Positions 1-5,872 of a DNA stretch of 7,004 bases are shown in pieces (positions within the stretch are counted from its first letter, which is position 1; each line of letters starts with the position of its first letter). A program made the translations under genes and the position numbers. The stretch is from JAXHMM01 sp964528445. GTDB taxonomy: Bacteria > Bacteroidota > Rhodothermia > Balneolales > Balneolaceae. Under the pieces are notes generated by a model. The model was not told where the DNA came from, made no database searches, and saw nothing but the letters and a program-made list of their open reading frames with translations. The stretch is from assembly GCA_964528445.1 (NCBI GenBank), contig CAZGSL010000062.1, positions 1-7,004 on the forward strand, written 5' to 3'.

Positions 1-454
1 TGAACCGGAAGAAGTCGGAGAGTTCGCCCACCGCCTCGATTTCGGACTGGTGGGGAGTCTTGGACTGCCCCAGCATGGTGGCGGCGTTCATGGTGTAGCG
101 GTACTTGCCGGTGATCAGGTTGGCCGCCTTCAGGAAGATGGAGATCCGCTCCTCCCAGGGCATGTCCGCCCACTTCCGGCGGGCCTCCATGGACGATTCG
201 ATGGCCCGCTCCACCTCCTTCTCCCCGCAGAGGTGCACCGTAGCCAGTTTCTGGGAGTGGTTGTGCGGCATGACCACATCCTCCTGACGGTCCGTCCGCA
301 CCTCCTCCCCGCCGATGATCGCCGGTATCTCGATCTCCTGTTTCCGCAGGCGCACCAGCTCCTTTTTCAGTTTCTGCCGGGGCAGGGAGCCGGGTTCGTA
401 GTCGAGGTAAATTTCGTTGTCGGGTTCCCTGATCTCAAAGAATCCGTTCGCCAT
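1..454 (-). CDS. pruA: L-glutamate gamma-semialdehyde (1-pyrroline-5-carboxylate) dehydrogenase, N-terminal part, cut by window edge
   Basis: Oxidises glutamate gamma-semialdehyde (open form of 1-pyrroline-5-carboxylate) to glutamate with NAD+, the second step of proline breakdown, in the cytosol. Only the first 151 codons are visible; the gene continues past position 1. The start ATG is at 454-452, giving MANGFFEIREP. Family-typical features are an N-terminal segment ending in an IPAIIGG stretch (about residues 43-49), the PHNHSQKLATVH stretch (63-74), an ARRKW/FLKAA pair (91-110) and the MLGQSKT...SEIEAVGELSDFFRF block (128-151). The last block closely resembles eukaryotic ALDH4A1 and stand-alone bacterial P5C dehydrogenases, so this is probably a monofunctional enzyme and not a PutA fusion. 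The catalytic Cys and Glu lie outside the window. No Shine-Dalgarno is visible. It follows hemY on the same strand after 101 nt, so read-through or its own promoter are both possible. Confidence 0.9.
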   Translation of the reverse strand, partial: MANGFFEIREPDNEIYLDYEPGSLPRQKLKKELVRLRKQEIEIPAIIGGEEVRTDRQEDVVMPHNHSQKLATVHLCGEKEVERAIESSMEARRKWADMPWEERISIFLKAANLITGKYRYTMNAATMLGQSKTPHQSEIEAVGELSDFFRF

Positions 455-555
455 ATCCGTGTCTGTTGATTTTCGATTGCAGGTAAAAAAATAGTATGTG
501 GAGGGGGCGCGCATGCCCGGCGGGAAGTTACAAATATTCCGGCATACTTTGGGTG
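455..555 (-). other. hemY-pruA intergenic spacer, with weak promoter candidate
   Basis: This 101-nt spacer holds an A-run (485-491) that reads TATTTTTT on the minus strand at 493-486, a 7/8 match to the Bacteroidota -7 element TAnnTTTG. It would place transcription start about 25 nt before pruA. A second 7/8 match, AATATTTG, lies further upstream on the minus strand near 533-540. Neither has a recognisable -33 TTG at about 20 nt, so no promoter is called firmly. Short GC-rich inverted segments (GGGC/GCCC near 505-520) are not followed directly by a T-run, so no terminator is called for hemY either. Confidence 0.3.
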
Positions 556-1772
556 CTACCCGCCGGCCTCTCCATTGAGGAACGAGAGAATCCGTCCGGC
601 CGTTTCACCGCCCCTCTCCACGCGGTCCGGCAGCGAAACGCCGCCCCGGAAATTTCCGCAGAACATCATGCCCGGACGCTCCTCCTCCAGCTTCCTGAGG
701 GCCTCAGCGAACGGCCCGTAGCGGTCCGTGTACTGCGGGATGGCCCGCTCCCAGCGGCGGTGGGAGACAAAGAGGGGGTCGCCCGACAGCCCCAGCATCC
801 GGTCCAGCTCGCCCAGCACCCGCTCCACCTGTCCGCCGGACGAGCCTGTGGCCAGCTCCGGGCGCCGTGCGCCCCCGACGAAGCTGGTCAGCAGCACATG
901 CTCCTCCCCGTCGGGCACGCGTCCGGGGAAGAGGGTGGAGGAGAAGAGCGTGCCCAGCAGCTCCCCCCGCTCGGCCTCCGGGACCAGCAGGCCGAAGCCG
1001 TCCAGTGCGTGATCCACCTGCTCCCGGCGGAACCCGGCGGCCACCACGGCGAGCGGCGCCCAGGGCAGCTCCGGCAGCGCTTCCGTTTCTATATCCAGCA
1101 GCTNNNNNNNNNNNNNNNNNNNNNNNNNNNNNNNNNNNNNNNNNNNNNNNNNNNNNNNNNNNNNNNNNNNNNNNNNNNNNNNNNNNNNNNNNNNNNNNNN
1201 NNNAGGGAGCCGTAGCGCTGCTCCCGTTCCCAGAGCCGCCGGAAGGCGTGGCGCATCACCAGCTGCTCCGGATCGCCGGCGAAGACGCCCCCCACGAAGG
1301 GGTTCACGGCGTAGTCGAGCACCTCCTTTCCCAGCCGCCGCTCCACGAACGAGGCGACGCTCTCGTCGGGATCCCCGCCCGCCCCGACGAACGGCTCGCC
1401 CAGCAGGCGCCACTTGGCCCCCGCGGAGAGGAGGTCCGTCCGCAGCAGCTCCCACGGAGATCGGGGCAGGGGACGAGGTCGCCCGTCTTTCAGGATGTAG
1501 CGCCTGCCGGCCCGTTCGTCCGCTTCCACGACCCGATCCTCCAGCCCGAGCCCCTCCAGCAGCTCCGCGGTGCGTCCCCCGCGCTCCAGGAGGGTGTTCG
1601 GCCCTTCGTCGACCACCCATCCGCCCGACGAGCGGGTGCGGATCACCCCGCCCACCCGGTCCTCCTTCTCGTAGACCGTCACCGGCACGCCCTCCCGCGC
1701 CAGGAACCAGGCGGCCGAGAGCCCGGAGATCCCGGCTCCCACGATGCCCACGGAAGAGGTCGGTGCGTTCAT
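556..1772 (-). CDS. hemY: Protoporphyrinogen oxidase (HemY/PPOX type, FAD-dependent), interrupted by assembly gap
   Basis: An FAD flavoprotein of heme synthesis that oxidises protoporphyrinogen IX (or coproporphyrinogen III) to the porphyrin using O2. Databases often label this family hemG. The start ATG at 1772-1770 is followed at once by the dinucleotide-binding loop VGIVGAGISGLSAAW (Gly12, Gly14, Gly17), acidic Glu35 and the RVGG turn. The NPFVGGVFAGDPEQL block (157-171) is a PPOX hallmark. Past the gap, the C-terminal part has DGFGLLVPE, FSSTLFPGRVPDG, HRRWERAIPQY and CGNFRGGVSLPDRV, matching the FAD/substrate C-terminal region, and ends at TAG 558-556. About 189 codons lie before the gap and 181 after, 370 in total against roughly 440-480 for the family. 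The two parts are out of frame across 100 N, as expected for a placeholder gap. It starts 9 nt after the SGNH hydrolase stop, so it is probably in that operon. HemY versus coproporphyrinogen oxidase (CgoX) cannot be settled here. Confidence 0.9.
1104..1203. other. Assembly gap of 100 N inside hemY
   Basis: Exactly 100 N, the conventional placeholder for a scaffold join of unknown size. The N- and C-terminal parts of hemY sit in different frames across it. If no frameshift exists, the real missing length must equal 2 modulo 3, whereas 100 equals 1 modulo 3. By comparison with the family's usual length, roughly 75-110 residues (about 225-330 nt) are missing. Confidence 0.97.
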
Positions 1773-1781
1773 GGCGGTCTG

Positions 1782-3356
1782 TCAGTCAAAGTTGCCTCGC
1801 CTGCGGGGCGAGAAGAGGCTCAGGAGCTGGTCCAGCAGCCCCTCTTTTAGCATGGAGACCTTCCGGTTGCGTCCCAGCGACAGGAACCGCAGCAGCGACC
1901 GCAGCTCCCCCAGCATCGCCGGCGGGTCGGTCACCAGGGTGTCGCTCGCGATAATACGGTCCCAGTCCAGCGGCCGGCCGAACTGCACTCCCTCCCGCTC
2001 CATCGTCTGCCGGTAGAGGTGCGCGATCAGACCGTAGCCGATGGTGGTGGGATGGATGCCGTCCAGGCTGAAGATCCCCCCGCGGTTCACGTTGCCGGTC
2101 TCCGGGTCGGTGCGCAGGTACTCGGTGCTCAGCCGCGGCCGCTCGCGGTCGTCCACCAGCTGCCGCGTGGCGGGATTCCGCAGCATCGCCTCCCGGAAAT
2201 CGGGCGGGTACTTAATCTTGGGGGGACCTCCCCTGCGGCGCCGCGCGTAGGCGCTGACGTACCGGTTCAGCGGCACCACGATCCAGCCGTAGCGCTCGGC
2301 CGTCTCCCGGATAATCTGGTTGTATTCGTCGACCGACTGGTCCAGCGCGATCGCCTCCTCTTTGGAAAGGTACGGGTGACGTCCCGGGTCAAAGTCGCTG
2401 TCCCATATCCAGAAGCGGGTGTAGTAGTCGAAATAGCCGCCCTCGTGCGGACGGGAGGGATCCTCGTTCACGCCCCGGGTCACCGGCGGGATGGTCACGT
2501 AGGGGATGGTCTGGGTGATCACCCGCTGCGCGCCGATCTGCGAGACCCGTTCGGCGAGCTGTTCGAACTCCCGGCGGAAGTGCTCCGGGCGGTAGACCGT
2601 GTAGCCGCGCTCGTAGGGACGCTTGTCGAGGTCCTCCTCCTCGGAGTACTCGAACCGCAGGTCGGTGACCGCCCCGATCACGTTGTTGTGTCCCATACAG
2701 ACGATCAGGTTCTCGATGCCGCCGTGCTCCTGCAGGTAGCGGATGTTGTCGATCTGGCTGTGGCGTGCGAACTTCTCCCCCAGCGTGGGATTGAGCACCA
2801 GCCGCGCCGTAATGTACATGGCGTGCAGCGGCAGGAAGTTGAAAATCGAAAACGACTCCGGCTCCGACTCGATAACCTCCCGGCTCATCTCCTCGGTCAC
2901 GATCCAGGCGTCGTTCATGGCGAATCCCCAGAGCGACTGGTTGTGGTACGGCGTGGGCTGGTCCGCCGCCAGCGACATGCGGTTGCCCTCCCAGTGGTTC
3001 TTGATCCGGGTGAGGGTGGTGTAGAGATGCTTCAGCGCCGGCAGGTACTCGCTCCAGGAGAGGGATTCCCCGAATTCGTCCGACAGCCCCCGGGCCAGCA
3101 CCTCCAGGTTGAGGGGGATGCCCCCCTGGGCGGTAAACAGCGGCAGGTCGAATTCGGGCTCCGGCTCGAAGCAGCGGGCCAGGAAGGAGGGGAAGCTGAG
3201 GTCGGTGCGGTAGACTCCCCCGTTCTGAAATCCCTGGCTGACGCTGTCGCCGATGACGGCCAGCTTATGTTCGGGATGTGACGCCACGGCGGAGTGATGA
3301 ATTGAGGGATATTTCTCGATGCGTGAAGATACGATATAAGGAACAAAATTGAACAT
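1782..3356 (-). CDS. SGNH/GDSL-family hydrolase, 524 aa, substrate unknown
   Basis: Predicted serine esterase/lipase-type hydrolase of the SGNH superfamily. Visible blocks are: block I AVIGDSVSQGF with nucleophile Ser38; a block II-like Gly in AQGGIP (76-81); block III GHNN (222-225), with Asn in the oxyanion position; and block V SLDGIHPTTIGYG, giving Asp432 and His435 of the triad. At 524 residues it is about twice the usual SGNH domain; the extra length lies between blocks I and III and between III and V. The N-terminus MFNFVPYIVSSRIEKYPSIHH has no clear signal peptide, so a cytoplasmic place is likelier. The C-terminal tail is basic (SPRRR). The start ATG at 3356-3354 is the only in-frame Met that keeps block I and leaves room for a promoter. 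It is divergent from the AhpD-like gene (48 nt) and 9 nt upstream of hemY, so the two are probably cotranscribed. The substrate cannot be told from sequence. Confidence 0.85.
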   Translation of the reverse strand: MFNFVPYIVSSRIEKYPSIHHSAVASHPEHKLAVIGDSVSQGFQNGGVYRTDLSFPSFLARCFEPEPEFDLPLFTAQGGIPLNLEVLARGLSDEFGESLSWSEYLPALKHLYTTLTRIKNHWEGNRMSLAADQPTPYHNQSLWGFAMNDAWIVTEEMSREVIESEPESFSIFNFLPLHAMYITARLVLNPTLGEKFARHSQIDNIRYLQEHGGIENLIVCMGHNNVIGAVTDLRFEYSEEEDLDKRPYERGYTVYRPEHFRREFEQLAERVSQIGAQRVITQTIPYVTIPPVTRGVNEDPSRPHEGGYFDYYTRFWIWDSDFDPGRHPYLSKEEAIALDQSVDEYNQIIRETAERYGWIVVPLNRYVSAYARRRRGGPPKIKYPPDFREAMLRNPATRQLVDDRERPRLSTEYLRTDPETGNVNRGGIFSLDGIHPTTIGYGLIAHLYRQTMEREGVQFGRPLDWDRIIASDTLVTDPPAMLGELRSLLRFLSLGRNRKVSMLKEGLLDQLLSLFSPRRRGNFD

Positions 3357-3404
3357 GTAAACGGATTTAGCGTTCAGGATAATAAGTGCTATTTTTGGCA
3401 GGCC
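3357..3404. promoter_or_regulatory. Divergent 48-bp intergenic control region
   Basis: These 48 bp separate the start codons of the SGNH hydrolase (minus) and the AhpD-like gene (plus) and are clearly more AT-rich than the flanking genes. Both operons must be driven from here or from inside each other's 5' ends. Only the plus-strand promoter is recognisable. On the minus strand I see no good TAnnTTTG with a matching TTG, so that promoter may lie inside the AhpD-like coding region. Confidence 0.6.
3366..3397 (+). promoter_or_regulatory. Bacteroidota-type promoter for the AhpD-like/OMP/hemD operon
   Basis: TATTTTTG at 3390-3397 is a perfect match to the Bacteroidota -7 element TAnnTTTG. Exactly 20 nt upstream, TTTA at 3366-3369 matches three of four bases of the -33 TTTG. 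The expected transcription start (a few nt past the -7 element, about 3401-3405) falls on or just before the ATG at 3405, implying a leaderless or nearly leaderless mRNA. Confidence 0.6.
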
Positions 3405-3776
3405 ATGAGCGACGAAACCGACAACCGACTGGACCGCTTCCGGGAGAAGCGGGAGGAGATGAACGAGAAGATCCTGGAGCTGGATCACCTCGGCATCAAG
3501 CGATTTTTCAACCTGGACAGCAACACCTACCGGGAGGGAGCGCTGGACGTGCGGACCAAGGAGCTGCTGGGACTGGTCGCCTCCACCGTGCTGCGCTGCG
3601 ACGACTGCATCGACTACCACCTGGAGCAGTGCGCCCGGGCCGGGGCCGGCAAGGAGGAGATTGTGGAGGCGCTGAACGTGGCCCTGGTGGTGGGCGGCAG
3701 CATTGTCATTCCCCACCTGCGGCACGCCGTGGAAACCCTCGAAATACTGGAGGATGAGGGCACCCTTCCGTCATAG
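3405..3776 (+). CDS. Carboxymuconolactone decarboxylase-family protein, AhpD-like
   Basis: A 123-aa, probably all-helical, cytoplasmic protein of the CMD/AhpD family; likely a small thiol-dependent redox enzyme. The active-site pattern Glu53-x11-Cys65-x2-Cys68-x3-His72 (in TKELLGLVAS...LRCDDCIDYH) has the same spacing as the alkylhydroperoxidase AhpD of Mycobacterium tuberculosis (Glu118, Cys130, Cys133, His137). The residue matching AhpD His132 is Asp67 here. The rest, from RFREKREEMNEKIL through KRFFNLDSNTY, is a conserved lead-in that supports the ATG at 3405. There is no Shine-Dalgarno, and the predicted transcription start almost coincides with the ATG. The 3' end overlaps the next gene by 23 nt. 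True function (peroxide reduction, decarboxylation or other) is unknown; a disulfide/peroxide role is inferred from the CxxC motif. Confidence 0.88.
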   Translation: MSDETDNRLDRFREKREEMNEKILELDHLGIKRFFNLDSNTYREGALDVRTKELLGLVASTVLRCDDCIDYHLEQCARAGAGKEEIVEALNVALVVGGSIVIPHLRHAVETLEILEDEGTLPS

Positions 3777-4923
3777 TCCGCCGAAGATAATCCTGGCGGG
3801 ACTGCTCGCGCTGGCACTCTGCGCGGAGGCGGCCCGAGCGCAGATGATACCTGCTCCCTCGGACGGCGACTCGGTGAATACCGCCCTGCTCCCGGTGCTG
3901 GGATACACCTCGGACGAAGGCCTTATCGGCGGCGCCGTCTACAACCGGATCGACTACCGGAACGCCCCCCCGCCTTTCCGCACCTACCTGGCGGCCACCG
4001 CCCTCTTCACCACCAAGGGATTCGTGCAGGTGGACGGCCGGTACGAGCATACGGGCGCCTTCGGCCGCGAGCTGCGGAGCGAGACGGAGGTTTTCTTCCA
4101 CCGGCTGGCCTCCAACACCTATTTCGGGGTGGGCAACCAGACGACCTTTTCGGAGGAGCTGTGGGAGGAAGAGTACTACTTTTTCGACGATATCTCGGCC
4201 GGCCTGCGATTCCAGGTGCGGCGCTCGCTCTACCGGGAGGGGGAGGAGGGCACCCGGTTTGACCTGATCCTGGGGGCGGGGAGCGAGTACCACATCTCCT
4301 ACCTGCTGAAGGAGGACTCCAAGTTCCATGATCTTACGCCGAACGGCAGCGAGGGGGGCTGGGTCAACCTGCTGAAGTCGGGCTTCGTCTGGGAGAACCG
4401 CGACAGCGAATTCGATCCCCGCCGCGGAAGCCGGGTCGATTTCGACCTGCGGTTCGCCCCGCCCGGGCTGAGCGCTTTCTCGTTCACCACCGCGAGCCTC
4501 ACCCTGCGTCACTATTTTCGCCTGCTGGGTTTCGTGACCGTGGCCCAGCGGCTGCAGGGCCGCCACGCCGCCGGGGACGTCCCCTACTGGGAGCTCTCCA
4601 CGCTGGGGGATGAGAGGACGCTGCGGGGCTACTCGCTGAACCGGTTCCAGGGACGCTCCTCGCTCGCCTACAGCCTGGAGCTTCGGACCTGGATCGTGGA
4701 GTTTCCCGACTACGGGTTGAAATTCGGGGGACAGCTTTTCGGGGATGCGGGACGCGTGTTCGACGCGGGCGACGATGCCGGCGACCTTTTCGGGGGATAC
4801 CACCGGACCTTCGGGTTCGGCGGGGCGATGTCGGCGTTCAACCCGGACTTTATCCTGCGGGGGGATATCGGGTTTTCGGAGGACGTCACCCGGCTCTATA
4901 TCGGGGTCGGCTACATGTTTTAG
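3754..4923 (+). CDS. POTRA-less Omp85/D15 (BamA/TamA-like) outer-membrane beta-barrel protein
   Basis: A 389-aa predicted outer-membrane barrel. The ATG at 3754 gives a clean signal peptide: basic n-region (RHSPPK), hydrophobic core IILAGLLALALCA, and an ARA|Q cleavage site after residue 29. LALC is not a good lipobox because Leu precedes the Cys. The mature part goes straight into barrel strands with no room for POTRA domains. Family signatures are WENRDSEFDPRRGS (213-226), the L6-loop-like LGDERTLRGYS (284-294, with the RGY motif), LFGDAGRVFD (328-337) and a terminal strand ending in Phe (YIGVGYMF), typical of Omp85 beta-signals. The start overlaps the AhpD-like gene by 23 nt in another frame. 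A GGAGG directly abuts the ATG, too close to act as a normal ribosome-binding site, so translational coupling is likely. Role (transport, enzyme anchor or assembly) is unknown. An earlier in-frame ATG at 3703 exists but would spoil the signal peptide. Confidence 0.85.
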   Translation: MRAPFRHSPPKIILAGLLALALCAEAARAQMIPAPSDGDSVNTALLPVLGYTSDEGLIGGAVYNRIDYRNAPPPFRTYLAATALFTTKGFVQVDGRYEHTGAFGRELRSETEVFFHRLASNTYFGVGNQTTFSEELWEEEYYFFDDISAGLRFQVRRSLYREGEEGTRFDLILGAGSEYHISYLLKEDSKFHDLTPNGSEGGWVNLLKSGFVWENRDSEFDPRRGSRVDFDLRFAPPGLSAFSFTTASLTLRHYFRLLGFVTVAQRLQGRHAAGDVPYWELSTLGDERTLRGYSLNRFQGRSSLAYSLELRTWIVEFPDYGLKFGGQLFGDAGRVFDAGDDAGDLFGGYHRTFGFGGAMSAFNPDFILRGDIGFSEDVTRLYIGVGYMF

Positions 4924-4947
4924 ATACAGATATATAAGAAGAGTGGT

Positions 4948-5766
4948 ATGAGCAAAAGCGACAGCGATACAACCCACACGAAGACCATCCTGCTGACCGC
5001 GGCCGAGGAGGACGTCGCCCCGGTCCTGGAGCAGCTCTCGGTCCGCCTGCCGGACGCCGAGCCCCTCCACCTGCCCCTGGAGCGCTACGTGCCGCTGGAG
5101 GATACCGGCCAGCGGTCCGAAACCCTGGAGGCGATGGACCGCTTCGGGCAGGTGGCCTACGGCAGCCTCCGCAACGCCCGCTTCTTCCTGGACGCGGTGC
5201 GCTCGGAAGGCAGAATGGAGCAGCTCCGCAAGCGGGTCAACCTGGCGAGGGACGCCCGGACGGCGGAGTGGCTCGAGGAGCAGGGGATTCCGGCGATCCG
5301 TCCGCACGCCGGCGAATCCGGCGATTTCAACCCAGACGGCGCGAGCTCCGGCTCCCCCCGGGCGATCGACCTGATGGAGCTGATGCTGCGGCTGCGCCGC
5401 ACGGGCCCCACGCTCTACCCCTGCGGGAAGGAGACCCCCGAGGAGCTGCCCGGCCTGCTGCGGGAGCTGGATATGGAGGTGGAGGAGCTGGTGCTGTTCG
5501 AGAACCGGGGACCCGGCCGCGACCGCCTCGAAACGTACCGCCGCAGGCTGGAGGAGCGTCCCCCCGGCGCGGTGGTTTTCCACTCCCGACGTTCGGTGGT
5601 GCGGACCCTGGCGGCGTTTCCCGCGCTCGACCTGGAGCGCGCCGCCGTCGTTTCGGCCGATACCGCCATTACCGGCAAGCTGGAGGAGGAGGGCGTGACG
5701 GCCGACCTGGAGGCGTCGGGGAGCTGGGAGAGCGTGGTGGAGCGGCTGGCGGGGGAGCGTCCATGA
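4948..5766 (+). CDS. hemD: Uroporphyrinogen-III synthase-like protein
   Basis: Predicted to close and invert hydroxymethylbilane to uroporphyrinogen III, the branch-point tetrapyrrole for heme, siroheme and B12, in the cytosol. At 272 aa it fits the family (about 240-270). The two-lobe HemD pattern is visible. Lobe one has a VAYGSLRNARFFLDAV stretch (69-84), in the place of the usual 'FTS.nAV' motif, and NLARDARTAEWLEEQGI (98-114). Lobe two has TLYPCGKETPEELPGLLREL (155-174), GAVVFHSRRSVVRTL (207-221) and VVSADTAITGKLEEEGV (234-250), matching the conserved 'G..Ta..l...G' end. HemD sequences diverge strongly, so the call rests on this order of motifs and on hemY nearby. The ATG at 4948 is 24 nt after the barrel gene, with only a weak purine run (AAGAAGAG) before it. 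Likely last gene of the operon from 3405. Confidence 0.78.
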   Translation: MSKSDSDTTHTKTILLTAAEEDVAPVLEQLSVRLPDAEPLHLPLERYVPLEDTGQRSETLEAMDRFGQVAYGSLRNARFFLDAVRSEGRMEQLRKRVNLARDARTAEWLEEQGIPAIRPHAGESGDFNPDGASSGSPRAIDLMELMLRLRRTGPTLYPCGKETPEELPGLLRELDMEVEELVLFENRGPGRDRLETYRRRLEERPPGAVVFHSRRSVVRTLAAFPALDLERAAVVSADTAITGKLEEEGVTADLEASGSWESVVERLAGERP

Positions 5767-5798
5767 CTTGTAGGGAATTCCCGCATCCCGTATCTTTC
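5767..5798 (+). promoter_or_regulatory. Bacteroidota-type promoter for the site-2 protease gene
   Basis: CTTG at 5767-5770, just after the hemD stop, then 20 nt, then TATCTTTC at 5791-5798, a 7/8 match to TAnnTTTG. The spacing is identical to the promoter at 3366-3397. The expected start near 5802-5806 gives a leader of roughly 70 nt. This suggests the protease is transcribed separately from the hemD operon. Confidence 0.5.
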
Positions 5799-5808
5799 TT
5801 TTATACGG
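5788..5808. repeat. Inverted repeat CCGTAT-N9-ATACGG over the -7 element
   Basis: Six-bp arms (5788-5793 and 5803-5808) around a pyrimidine-rich 9-nt centre. The left arm runs into the predicted -7 box and the right arm covers the predicted start point, a place where a repressor would block transcription. A separate perfect palindrome GGGAATTCCC lies at 5773-5782, between -33 and -7. No T-run follows the repeat, so it is not a standard intrinsic terminator. Confidence 0.4.
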
Positions 5809-5860
5809 CAACCGATCTCCTGAACACCGAAACTCCCCAATACCAATAAGTCACGATCCG

Positions 5861-5866
5861 AGGAGG
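5861..5866 (+). promoter_or_regulatory. Strong Shine-Dalgarno AGGAGG for the site-2 protease
   Basis: AGGAGG lies 6 nt before the ATG at 5873, fixing that start. It is the only well-placed strong Shine-Dalgarno in the window; the other genes have none or a weak one. Confidence 0.8.
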
Positions 5867-5872
5867 ACAGTC

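Noticed and set aside
50..469. 139-aa plus-strand open frame across the left end
   Set aside because: Antisense to pruA, whose minus-strand translation is a clear ALDH4A1-type N-terminus open to the window edge.
500..555. Possible terminator hairpin after hemY
   Set aside because: Short GC-rich arms (ATGCC-GG with CCGGGCAT, GGGC with GCCC) exist but are bulged or short, and the T-run on the minus strand is more than 10 nt further on.
2019..3281. 420-aa plus-strand open frame inside the SGNH hydrolase
   Set aside because: Shadow frame; the minus-strand protein has all SGNH catalytic blocks, the plus frame has none.
1782..3725. Minus-strand frame extended upstream of 3356 to 3725 (647 aa)
   Set aside because: The extra 123 residues lie antisense to the AhpD-like gene and read as low-complexity shadow protein. 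The SGNH homology and divergent promoter support a start at 3356.
3773..3842. Lipoprotein reading of the barrel N-terminus (LALC)
   Set aside because: Leu at the position before Cys does not fit a lipobox, and an ARA|Q signal-peptidase I site follows.
3706..5811. 701-aa open frame on the minus strand
   Set aside because: It is antisense to the AhpD-like end, barrel and hemD genes, rich in Gln, Arg, His and Pro with no motif. GC-rich codon bias removes stops on the opposite strand.
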